Below, piece after piece: positions 1 to 6,285 of a stretch of 8,046 nucleotides of DNA; position 1 is the stretch's first letter; each line of letters begins with the position of its first letter. The notes below the pieces were generated by a model. That model was not told the origin of the DNA and did no database searches. It was given only the letters and a program-made list of their open reading frames with translations. Position numbers and translations under genes: made by a program. The DNA is from Roseiarcus sp. Lineage in GTDB: Bacteria; Pseudomonadota; Alphaproteobacteria; Rhizobiales; Beijerinckiaceae. The DNA lies in assembly GCA_030153205.1 (NCBI GenBank), contig JASLHV010000059.1, positions 1-8,046 on the forward strand. The letters are read 5' to 3'.

Positions 1-224
1 TCACGGCGATGGAGGCGACCGATTATATCGGAACGATCGGCCGGGTGCAGTTCCTACCCAAAGACGACCCGCATGTTCATGGTTTGAAGACGGGCAAGGG
101 CCTCATCACCGGACTTTTCCTGCAGTGGCAGAATGGCGCGCAGGTCAATCTCTGGCCGGCTGAACTCGCCAAGGGCAAGATCGCCTTCCCTTCGTTCGTC
201 AAAGTCAAAGCCTCGCTCAACTGA
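1..224 (+). CDS. C-terminal end of HAAT-family ABC substrate-binding protein (partial)
   Basis: The reading frame is open from the left edge (first full codon at 3-5) to a TGA at 222-224, so only the last 73 or so residues are visible. The ATG at 9 is probably internal, because the frame continues upstream of it. The segment ends with the motif LFLQWQNGAQVNLWP followed by AKGKIAFPSF, which resembles the C-terminal lobe of periplasmic type I ligand-binding proteins (Peripla_BP_6) of branched-chain amino-acid importers. Its place directly ahead of livH, livM and a LivG/LivF ATPase supports this strongly. The protein would be exported and would deliver ligand to the LivH/LivM pore. The ligand cannot be read from this fragment, since most binding residues lie in the missing part, and the signal peptide is also off the window. 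Confidence 0.8.
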   Translation, partial: TAMEATDYIGTIGRVQFLPKDDPHVHGLKTGKGLITGLFLQWQNGAQVNLWPAELAKGKIAFPSFVKVKASLN

Positions 225-236
225 ACCATGTCATGT

Positions 237-262
237 AAGGCCGTCGATCTCTTCGAGGCCTT
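237..262 (+). promoter_or_regulatory. Intercistronic hairpin between binding-protein gene and livH
   Basis: AAGGCC at 237-242 pairs with GGCCTT at 257-262. Inside it, TCGA at 244-247 pairs with TCGA at 253-256, with a single bulged G at 243 and a 5-nt loop at 248-252. That makes 10 base pairs with one bulge. It is followed only by a very short T run (261-263), so it is not a classical strong intrinsic terminator. A hairpin after the binding-protein gene of an ABC operon is a known way to stabilise or partly terminate the message, so that binding protein is made in excess over permease. That role is inferred here. Confidence 0.5.
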
Positions 263-290
263 TCGTAAAGGCAACGGCGGTGCCTGAACG

Positions 291-1163
291 ATGCTGCTCT
301 GGCAAATCCTGATCGACGGCTTCGCCATTTCCTCGCTCTATGCGCTGGGTGCGACGGGATTCACTTTGATCTTCGGCGTCTCGGGCGTTCTGAACCTATC
401 GCATGGATCGCTGATGGTCGCGGCGGCCGTCGCCGCCTGGGCGCTTGGCGCGAGTTTCGGCGGCAGTTATGTCGGCGCGATCTTCGGCGCGCTTGTCGCG
501 CTGCTTCTGTCGGTCGTGACGTATTTTCTTGTCGTCAGACCCTTGCAGCAAACCAAGAGGATCCGCGAGGAGGAAAAGGAGATCTTTATCCTCACGGCGA
601 CGCTTCTCTGGGGCATCATGATCCAGGAGGCGATCGCCTATCTCTTTACGAACAACGCCAAGACGGTGCTACCTATCGTCGGCGGCGTCGTGACGATTGC
701 CGGCGTACGCACGCCGGCCAATGAAATCTTCACGGCGGCGATCTGCTGGCTGGCGATCGGCGCACTATGGTTGCTCGTCAACCGCACGCAGGTCGGCAAG
801 ACGGTGCTTGCTGCCTCGATGAACCCACGCGGCGTCACGCTGCTCGGCGTCGAACTCTCCATTGTCTATATCGCCGTCTGGGCGATCTATGGAATTCTCG
901 CGGGGATCGCCGGCGTTCTACTCGGCATGTTCCTCGGCGTCTCCTCCTATAGCGCCGGCCCGCTCACCGCGAGCGCCTTTTCGATCGTCGTTCTTGGCGG
1001 ACTCGGCAGTGTCTCCGGCTCGCTCATCGCGGCCTATGTCGTCGGCTATCTCGAAACGCTGACAGCCTATCTTGCCTCGCCGGCCTATCGCACGATCCCC
1101 GCGCTGCTGCTGCTCGTCGTGGTCATGTACATACGTCCGCGCGGCCTGCTTGGACGAAGATAG
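291..1163 (+). CDS. livH: Branched-chain amino-acid-type ABC transporter permease, LivH family
   Basis: This inner-membrane permease of 290 residues is one half of the translocation pore of a HAAT importer. The start of mature LivH proteins is recognisable: a short N-terminus, then FGVSGVLNLSHGSLMVAAA around residues 28-46. A series of hydrophobic helices follows. The cytoplasmic coupling loop has the glycine-rich GGLGSVSGS at about 236-244, and the end is YIRPRGLLGRR. Length is normal for the family. The ATG at 291 lies 3 nt after the stop of a possible 19-codon mini-ORF and has no convincing Shine-Dalgarno sequence, so translation may be coupled to upstream reading. The frame cannot extend further because of the in-frame TGA at 285-287. 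livM follows after 5 nt. Substrates of this family include Leu/Ile/Val, other hydrophobic amino acids, urea and aromatic acids, and the sequence alone does not choose among them. Confidence 0.93.
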   Translation: MLLWQILIDGFAISSLYALGATGFTLIFGVSGVLNLSHGSLMVAAAVAAWALGASFGGSYVGAIFGALVALLLSVVTYFLVVRPLQQTKRIREEEKEIFILTATLLWGIMIQEAIAYLFTNNAKTVLPIVGGVVTIAGVRTPANEIFTAAICWLAIGALWLLVNRTQVGKTVLAASMNPRGVTLLGVELSIVYIAVWAIYGILAGIAGVLLGMFLGVSSYSAGPLTASAFSIVVLGGLGSVSGSLIAAYVVGYLETLTAYLASPAYRTIPALLLLVVVMYIRPRGLLGRR

Positions 1164-1168
1164 CGGTC

Positions 1169-2098
1169 ATGCTTCTTCGCATCTTACGATCTCCCGCGAT
1201 TTGGATTGCCCTCATCGTCGTAATTATCGCCGCGACGCTGCCGCTCTATGTGTCCGGCTATGTTCTCGGCCTTTTGACCATCGCCTATTATTTCGGCGTC
1301 TTCTCCATGGCCTGGGATCTTCTCTTCGGCTTCGCCAATGAAGTTAATTTCGGCCCGACATTTCTGATCGGCCTTGGGGCCTATACCGCGGGCATTCTCG
1401 ACAATTTGTATCAACCACCGATTTGGGTCTGCGTTCTCGCCGGAACTTCCGCGGCGGTGGTGGGCGGCGTGATCCTGGCGCTGCCGGCGTTGCGCCTGCG
1501 CGGTCCTTATTTCGGTCTGACGACGCTCGTCGCCGTGCTGATGCTGCAAAACTTCGTCGTCGTGGCGGCAGGTTTGACCGGCGGCGAAATTGGCCTGACC
1601 GTGCCGGACGTCCTCTCCATCGACGACAAGGTCAATTACTGGATCGCTCTTGGCTTCATGGCGATCAGCGGCGCCGCGCTCTACGGCTTGTCACGCTCGC
1701 CCGTCGGCCTGATTCTGCAAGCAAGCGGCCAAGATCCGGTTCAGGCCGCGGCGCTCGGCTTCAATGTCACCAAACATAAGCTGGCCGCCTTCATCGTCAG
1801 CGCTTTCTTTTCCGGCCTCGCCGGCGCGCTGATGGTCTTCTATCTCGGCGCCGCCTCGGTCGGGACGTTCATCGACGTGACCGTCGGCGTGCAGGTGATC
1901 ATCGGCGCGGTGATCGGCGGGCGACGGACGATCCTCGGCGCGGCAATCGGCGCAATCTTCCTGATCGCGATGGGAGAAACGCTGCGTCCGCTCGGCGATC
2001 TCGCGACTTTCATCGTTTCGGCCATGGCGCTCGTCGTCGTCCTGCTCTTTCCGAGCGGCTTTGTCGGCATGATAGCGCGGCGGCGGGAGGCGACATGA
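1169..2098 (+). CDS. livM: Branched-chain amino-acid-type ABC transporter permease, LivM family
   Basis: This is the second membrane subunit (309 residues) of the importer and partners with LivH. Family marks are the N-terminal hydrophobic helix (about 11-30), the segment AWDLLFGFANEVNFGPTFLIG near 48-68, the highly typical ALRLRGPYFGLTTL at 107-120, and the coupling-loop stretch GGRRTILGAAIGAIF at 250-264. It ends with FPSGFVGMIARR, a common LivM tail. Compared with E. coli LivM (over 400 residues) it lacks the long N-terminal extension, but many proteobacterial LivM proteins are this short. The start at 1169 is 5 nt after the livH stop. The stop TGA at 2096-2098 overlaps the ATG of the ATPase gene in the arrangement ATGA, which indicates translational coupling and one operon. 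Confidence 0.93.
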   Translation: MLLRILRSPAIWIALIVVIIAATLPLYVSGYVLGLLTIAYYFGVFSMAWDLLFGFANEVNFGPTFLIGLGAYTAGILDNLYQPPIWVCVLAGTSAAVVGGVILALPALRLRGPYFGLTTLVAVLMLQNFVVVAAGLTGGEIGLTVPDVLSIDDKVNYWIALGFMAISGAALYGLSRSPVGLILQASGQDPVQAAALGFNVTKHKLAAFIVSAFFSGLAGALMVFYLGAASVGTFIDVTVGVQVIIGAVIGGRRTILGAAIGAIFLIAMGETLRPLGDLATFIVSAMALVVVLLFPSGFVGMIARRREAT

Positions 2099-3570
2099 GC
2101 GCCGCGCCCGCGCGTCTCGAAGCCAACGGCCTCATCAAACGCTACGGCGGCCTCGTCGCGGTCAAAGATATTAGCTTCAAGGTCGCGGCCGGCGAGATTC
2201 TCGGCCTGATCGGTCCGAACGGGTCCGGCAAATCGACCGTGATGAAATCGATCATCGGCGTCGAAAGGCCCGACGGCGGTTCGGTGCGCGTCGATGGTAC
2301 GGATGTCGCCGGCTGGCCGTCGCACAAAATCGCGCGCCTCGGCGTCGGCATGGTGTTCCAGCATTCGCGTCCGCTGCATCGGCAGACCGTGCTCGAAAAT
2401 ATCATCCTCGCCTTGCTGCCTGACAGGTTGCTTCGCCTGCTTCCCGATCCCGCGATCGAGGAGCGCGCCCGCGCGATCGCTGCGCGCGTCGGCCTGAGCG
2501 CGGTCCTCCATCGCCGGCCCGCGACTTTGCCCTTCGCCGATCTGCGTCGGATCGAAGTCGCCAAGGCGCTCGCCCGCGATCCGCGCGTGGTCCTCGTCGA
2601 TGAACCTTTCGCCGGATTGACCGCGCGCGAGACCGCCGCTTTCGCGCGGCTTATCGCCGAATTGCGTGACGACGGGCGCGCAATTCTGCTCGTGGACCAC
2701 AATGTCAAAAGCGTCGCCGCGCTCGCCGACCGCGTCTTCGCCATGTATGTCGGCGAGCGCATCGCGGAGGGTTCCGTCGAAGAGGTCATGCGCGATGAGA
2801 CGGTACGCCGGGTGTACCTCGGCGGCGGCATCGAAACCGCGGCGCGTCCGGAGGCGGGTTTTCGCGACGCGAGTGTTCCGTTCTTGCAAGCAGATCGCGT
2901 CAACGTTTTCTATGGCAAGGCGCAGGCGCTAGAAGATGTGTCGATCCATGTCCATGAGGGCGAGTTCGTCTCGATCGTCGGGCTGAACGGCGCCGGCAAA
3001 ACGACGCTGTTCAACGCCATCTCGGGGCTCTTGCCCTATGACGGCGAGATCCGGCGCCAGGGCCAATCGCTGCGGGGGCGCACGCCGGCGGCGATCGCGC
3101 GCGGCGGCCTCGTGCAATCGCCAGAGGGGCGCGAACTTTTTACTGACATGACCGTCCGCGAGAATCTTGACATGGGCGGCCAGCGTCTCGTCAAGGCGGC
3201 GCGGGCCGAACGCCTCGAGTGGCTTTTCGATCTTTTCCCGATTCTCAAAGAGCGGCAGAGCCAGGCGGCTGGCACTTTATCGGGCGGCGAACAGCAGATG
3301 CTGGCGATCGCCCGCGCCCTAATGATGAAGCCGGACCTTTTGATCCTCGACGAACCGACGCTCGGCCTTGCTCCTGTCATTCTCGCGCAGATATCCAAGG
3401 CGCTCGAGCGTCTGCGCCAGACGACGTCCCTCACCGTGATTCTCGGCGAGCAGAATGTCACTTTCGCGCTGCCGCACGCCGATCGGGTCTATGTGCTGGA
3501 GCACGGGAGGATCGTCTGGGAAGGCGAGCCGAGCCGCTTCGCCGCCGAGGCAGGCGCGGCCTATTTATAG
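2095..3570 (+). CDS. Fused LivG-LivF ATP-binding protein of HAAT ABC importer
   Basis: This cytoplasmic protein of 491 residues carries two complete ABC ATPase domains that are normally separate LivG and LivF polypeptides. Domain 1 (about 5-245) has Walker A GPNGSGKST at 40-48, Q-loop Gln89, Walker B ending D169-E170 and switch His202. Domain 2 (about 263-491) has Walker A GLNGAGKTT at 296-304, Q-loop Gln341, signature LSGGEQ at 395-400 and Walker B ending D419-E420. In the H-loop it has Gln452 in an EQN motif, as usual in LivF. The domain 1 signature position reads LPFAD (145-149), lacking the Ser and the key Gly of LSGGQ. A linker of about 20 residues joins the halves. The start is firm: GGGAGG at 2085-2090 lies 4 nt before the ATG, which overlaps the livM stop. 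No separate livF follows, so this protein should be the only energy source for the LivHM pore. Confidence 0.93.
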   Translation: MSAAPARLEANGLIKRYGGLVAVKDISFKVAAGEILGLIGPNGSGKSTVMKSIIGVERPDGGSVRVDGTDVAGWPSHKIARLGVGMVFQHSRPLHRQTVLENIILALLPDRLLRLLPDPAIEERARAIAARVGLSAVLHRRPATLPFADLRRIEVAKALARDPRVVLVDEPFAGLTARETAAFARLIAELRDDGRAILLVDHNVKSVAALADRVFAMYVGERIAEGSVEEVMRDETVRRVYLGGGIETAARPEAGFRDASVPFLQADRVNVFYGKAQALEDVSIHVHEGEFVSIVGLNGAGKTTLFNAISGLLPYDGEIRRQGQSLRGRTPAAIARGGLVQSPEGRELFTDMTVRENLDMGGQRLVKAARAERLEWLFDLFPILKERQSQAAGTLSGGEQQMLAIARALMMKPDLLILDEPTLGLAPVILAQISKALERLRQTTSLTVILGEQNVTFALPHADRVYVLEHGRIVWEGEPSRFAAEAGAAYL

Positions 3571-3571
3571 C

Positions 3572-3595
3572 GCGCAACGGCGATCAGCCTTGCGC
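3572..3595. terminator. Hairpin at convergent ends of the liv operon and SDR gene
   Basis: GCGCAA at 3572-3577 pairs with TTGCGC at 3590-3595, and GGC at 3579-3581 pairs with GCC at 3587-3589. C3578 is bulged and the loop is 3582-3586. It starts 2 nt after the livGF stop, and the SDR stop codon (3584-3586) lies in its loop, so it ends both convergent transcripts. Neither strand has a T tract after it. It may therefore be a 3'-end stabiliser or part of a Rho-dependent end, not a classical intrinsic terminator. Confidence 0.4.
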
Positions 3596-4345
3596 CGCAT
3601 AGCCCCCGTCGACAGGGATCGCGGTTCCGGTGACGAAGTCCGAGGCCTTGCTCGCGAGGAACACGGCGATACCGGCGAGGTCGTCCGGCCTGCCCCAACG
3701 GCCGGCGGGCGTGCGCGCGACGACTTTGTCGTGGAGGTCCGGCACATCCTGTCGTGCACGTATGGTGAGATCCGTATCGATCCAGCCGGGGAGTACGACA
3801 TTGACCTGAATATTGTCCTTGGCCCAGGCGCTGGCGAGGGCCTTGGTGAGCTGTACGACACCGCCTTTGGCGGAGCCGTATGGCGCCGTGAAATAGGCGC
3901 CGAAGAGCGAGGTCATCGAGCCGATATTGATGATCTTGCCGCCGGCCGCCTTCAAGTGGGGATAGGCCGCCTGCGAACAAATGAAAGCGCTGGTAAGATT
4001 GACGTCGATCAGCATCCGAAATTCGGCGATCGAATAATCCTGCGGCGGCTTGCGAAGATTCGTCCCCGCATTGTTGATGAGAATGTCGAGCCGGCCGAAG
4101 CGTTCGATAGCCGCTTTCGCTGCAGCGGCGCCGCCGCTGTCCTCAGCGACATCAATCTCGACCGCCGCCACCTTGCCGCCGGCGGCGGAGAGCGCCGCGA
4201 CGGCGTTGCGGTTTTTCTCGGCGTTGCGTCCGACGATCAGGATGGAGGCGCCGGCGTCCGACATGCCTTTCGCCATGCCAAAGCCAATGCCGCCATTGCC
4301 GCCGGTGACAAGCGCGACTTTTCCGATAAGCGAGAAGAGATCCAT
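3584..4345 (-). CDS. Classical SDR-family NAD(P)-dependent oxidoreductase
   Basis: This cytoplasmic short-chain dehydrogenase/reductase has 253 residues, the usual length for classical SDRs. The Rossmann cofactor motif TGGNGGIG is at 14-21, and NNAG is at 91-94. The catalytic tetrad is complete: Asn116, Ser143, Tyr156 and Lys160 (YGSAK). PG at 186-187 and a C-terminal VDGGY are also typical. Arg40 just after the second beta strand hints at NADP(H) preference, but this is weak. The GRWGRPDDLAG segment (215-225) resembles gluconate 5-dehydrogenase, KduD and glucose 1-dehydrogenase-like SDRs. Substrate cannot be assigned from sequence in this family. The start is supported by AGGA 6 nt upstream. 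It is convergent with the liv operon (13 nt between stops) and downstream of a small membrane-protein gene on the same strand. It could act on a product of the imported substrate, which is only inferred from position. Confidence 0.9.
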   Translation of the reverse strand: MDLFSLIGKVALVTGGNGGIGFGMAKGMSDAGASILIVGRNAEKNRNAVAALSAAGGKVAAVEIDVAEDSGGAAAAKAAIERFGRLDILINNAGTNLRKPPQDYSIAEFRMLIDVNLTSAFICSQAAYPHLKAAGGKIINIGSMTSLFGAYFTAPYGSAKGGVVQLTKALASAWAKDNIQVNVVLPGWIDTDLTIRARQDVPDLHDKVVARTPAGRWGRPDDLAGIAVFLASKASDFVTGTAIPVDGGYAAQG

Positions 4346-4431
4346 GGTTTTTCCTGATCCTTAGGGCAGGCCAGGAAGATAGCCGAAGATGTCGCTCGTC
4401 GAGCCATGACTTTTTCGCGAGAAAAACGCCT

Positions 4432-4653
4432 TCACCTGGGCCCGGCCACGCGTGGATCGGCGCCCGGCAGCACGATTGGTCCGGCGGGCGACGGCCCCGC
4501 CGAGCGCGCCGCAGCAGCGCGCTTCGATTTGAGATGGGCATAAAAGAAGCCGCCGAGCAGTATGACCAAAAGGACAGCGGCGAACCCAGGCGATCTGGTG
4601 GCCAACGACACGATAGCGATGACGCTGAATATCAGCCGGACGACAACACGCAT
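4432..4653 (-). CDS. Small hypothetical membrane protein
   Basis: I do not recognise this 73-residue protein. It starts with a hydrophobic segment (about 3-18, rich in Val/Ile/Leu), then a turn at TRSPG (19-23), then a second strongly hydrophobic segment (23-40). A basic cluster KSKR at 42-45 and a flexible Ala/Pro/Gly-rich tail (46-73) follow. This fits two membrane-spanning helices in a hairpin with the basic side in the cytoplasm. The ATG at 4653-4651 is preceded by a GGGG run at about 7 nt, which is a modest ribosome site. The hydrophobic pattern is what supports it as real. Two longer open frames overlap it on the same strand, but they encode arginine/cysteine-rich low-quality sequence. 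It lies 86 bp upstream of the SDR gene on the same strand and could share its transcript. Confidence 0.55.
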   Translation of the reverse strand: MRVVVRLIFSVIAIVSLATRSPGFAAVLLVILLGGFFYAHLKSKRAAAARSAGPSPAGPIVLPGADPRVAGPR

Positions 4654-4813
4654 GACGACCCCGTTTGAAGATTATTTTACGGGACATCAATCGTGTATCT
4701 CAGGGCGGGGACCGCGAACCCATTAGCCGACGCCTGAGCCAAGACCACCCCTTGCAATTGCCGGAACGCGGACAAATGACGTCCTCATGTTGGTAGCGCG
4801 AGTTTCCCTATTT

Positions 4814-4845
4814 AAAAGCGGCGGTCTGGCGCGTTATTCCGCCGC
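4814..4845 (-). terminator. Probable Rho-independent terminator of dgdA
   Basis: Read on the minus strand, GCGGCGG (4845-4839) pairs with CCGCCGC (4824-4818), and TTTT (4817-4814) then AAAT follow. The 14-nt loop contains the TAA stop codon of the dgdA-like gene (4836-4834), so the stem begins inside the last codons. The T run is short and the loop large, so strength is uncertain. The rest of the gap down to the small gene at 4653 holds nothing else I can support. Confidence 0.45.
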
Positions 4846-6156
4846 CGCCCGCGTCGCATCGGCAAGCACTTCCGTGATCGCCTGGTCGATGATGGCCACG
4901 CCGCGCTCGAGCTCGTCTTTGCGGACTGTCAGCGGCGGCGCGATGCGCCAGATCGCGGCCATTTGCCCGACCGAAACGATGTTCATCGAGAGGCCTAGCT
5001 CCATACAGCGTGCGGTGATGGCGCGGCCCGTGACGGCGTCGGGCGCGCGGGTCTGGCGATCCTTGACCAGTTCAACGCCCTGCAACAGCCCAAACCCGCG
5101 TACGTCGCCGATGATCTCGTGCCTTTCCTGTAACCAGCGCAGGCCAGCGGCCAGCTCCTTGCCCATCGCCAAGGCGCGCTCGTTCAGCGATTCTTCCTCC
5201 AGCACATCGAGCACAGCCAAGCCGACATGGGCCGGCAGGGGATCGGAGATATGTGACGTGGGATGAATGAAGCCCTTGCCGTGGCAGTCGGCCTCCATTT
5301 CGTCGGAGATCACCGTGGCGGAGAGCGGCAGGCCGCCGCCCAGCGTCTTCGAGAGCGTGAGTATGTCCGGCTCGACGCCGAAATGCTCGAAGGCGAAATT
5401 GCGGCCGAGGCGGCCGAAGGCGGTCTGGGCCTCGTCGAAGATGAGCAGCATGCCTCTCTTCTCACAATGCTCCTTCACCTTCCGCCAATAGCCGTCCGGC
5501 GGCACGATCACGCCGCCGGAGCTTTCGACTGGCTCCGCAATCAGCGCGGCGAGCGATCCGGTCGATTGGGCGTCGATCATATCGAAGCCGATCTCGAGGC
5601 AAGCGCCGTCGCATTTGTCCCGGCAATGCCGTACCGGGCAATGATAGGCGTTGGGCGCCGGAAGTACGAGCGAGCCTGGCATCATCGGCCCATAGCCTTG
5701 CCGGCCGGCGATATAATTCACGGATTGCGCGCCCGACGTCATGCCATGCCATGAGCCGGTAAAGCCGACGATTTCGTAACGACCGCTCTGCATCTTGGCG
5801 AGCTTGATCGCCGCTTCATTGGCCTCGCCGCCCGTCGAGAGGAACAAGGCGCGCGACAGATGCGGCGGCAACATGCCCGCGAGCCGTTGCGACAGCGCCA
5901 CCACAGGCGGGCTCAGCATGCCACTGAAGAGGTGCAGCGCGCCCTCGCAGGCGTCGCGGATCGCCTCGACGATGCGCGGATGATTATGGCCGATCGTTGC
6001 GCACATCTGTCCCGAGGTGAAATCGAGGATTTCCCGCCCCTCGCTGTCCCACAGCATGGATCCGCGCGCTTTGCTCACCAGCCGTGAGGCGAACGGCATG
6101 CCATAGCGGATGAGATGCGCGTCCCAAGGCTCGTTGCTGAGCGGCGGTGTCGACAT
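4834..6156 (-). CDS. dgdA: 2,2-dialkylglycine decarboxylase-like class III PLP enzyme
   Basis: The cytoplasmic PLP enzyme of 440 residues is colinear with Burkholderia cepacia DgdA as I recall it, with a constant offset of -2 across the active site. DFTSGQM carries Gln50 (DgdA Gln52, needed for decarboxylation). SWHGM carries Trp136 and Met139. ESSGG carries Ser213, and DEAQT carries Asp241 and Gln244. Lys270 in LSKTLG is the Schiff-base lysine, and Arg404 in RIAPPLT binds the carboxylate. DgdA decarboxylates 2,2-dialkylglycines such as 2-aminoisobutyrate to a ketone and CO2, then transfers the amino group to pyruvate. A cluster of four cysteines (173, 178, 182, 186) is absent from B. cepacia DgdA. 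I start at 6156, where GAGGG lies 9 nt upstream and MSTPPLSNEPWDAHL begins family-like sequence. The frame stays open to 6486, but that part reads through the promoter and the divergent regulator. A plain aspartate-family class III transaminase remains possible. Confidence 0.85.
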   Translation of the reverse strand: MSTPPLSNEPWDAHLIRYGMPFASRLVSKARGSMLWDSEGREILDFTSGQMCATIGHNHPRIVEAIRDACEGALHLFSGMLSPPVVALSQRLAGMLPPHLSRALFLSTGGEANEAAIKLAKMQSGRYEIVGFTGSWHGMTSGAQSVNYIAGRQGYGPMMPGSLVLPAPNAYHCPVRHCRDKCDGACLEIGFDMIDAQSTGSLAALIAEPVESSGGVIVPPDGYWRKVKEHCEKRGMLLIFDEAQTAFGRLGRNFAFEHFGVEPDILTLSKTLGGGLPLSATVISDEMEADCHGKGFIHPTSHISDPLPAHVGLAVLDVLEEESLNERALAMGKELAAGLRWLQERHEIIGDVRGFGLLQGVELVKDRQTRAPDAVTGRAITARCMELGLSMNIVSVGQMAAIWRIAPPLTVRKDELERGVAIIDQAITEVLADATRAAAE

Positions 6157-6172
6157 GGCTGCTTGCCCTCTA

Positions 6173-6187
6173 TTCGAAATAAGAAAG
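6173..6187 (+). promoter_or_regulatory. Candidate operator half A (TTCGAAAT direct repeat)
   Basis: TTCGAAATAAGAAAG lies 17-31 bp upstream of the dgdA ATG, around where its transcription should start (a TATGCT-like -10 reads on the minus strand at 6191-6186). The first eight bases recur exactly at 6299-6306, also followed by GAAAG. The TTCGAA core is itself palindromic. The proposed role as a binding site for the adjacent Lrp/AsnC regulator is inference. Confidence 0.3.
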
Positions 6188-6248
6188 CATAACGCAGGGC
6201 CGGCAATCGGCGATTTCTTTTTTTTCGCCAGATATGGACTCAACAGGC

Positions 6249-6254
6249 TATAAA
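6249..6254 (+). promoter_or_regulatory. Candidate -10 element of the lrp/asnC gene
   Basis: TATAAA sits 31 bp before the regulator ATG in an AT-rich patch of an otherwise GC-rich window. It would place the transcript start near 6261 and give a leader of about 25 nt. I see no good -35 hexamer at 16-18 bp; the best is a TCGCCA-like stretch at 6225-6230, so an activator or a weak promoter is likely. Confidence 0.3.
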
Positions 6255-6265
6255 TTACGCCCTGA

Positions 6266-6275
6266 AGAAATTTCT
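6266..6275. promoter_or_regulatory. Perfect 10-bp palindrome before the regulator start (candidate autoregulatory operator)
   Basis: AGAAATTTCT is a perfect inverted repeat ending 10 nt before the regulator ATG. It lies where the ribosome site would be and just after the predicted transcript start. Lrp/AsnC proteins bind AT-rich imperfect palindromes and commonly repress their own gene, so a protein bound here would block initiation. Binding by this regulator is inferred, not shown. Confidence 0.4.
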
Positions 6276-6285
6276 GTGATAAAAA

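Noticed and set aside
1840..2889. Minus-strand open frame of 349 codons
   Set aside because: It lies antisense to livM and the fused ATPase, is Arg/Asp/Ala-rich without motifs, and reflects the codon bias of the real genes.
3455..4357. Plus-strand open frame of 300 codons
   Set aside because: It is antisense to the SDR gene and overlaps the end of the ATPase gene. It has no recognisable domain, while the SDR has all catalytic motifs.
4361..4690. Minus-strand open frame of 109 codons overlapping the small membrane protein
   Set aside because: Its product is rich in Arg, Cys and His with no hydrophobic or domain pattern. The 73-codon frame in the same place has coherent membrane helices.
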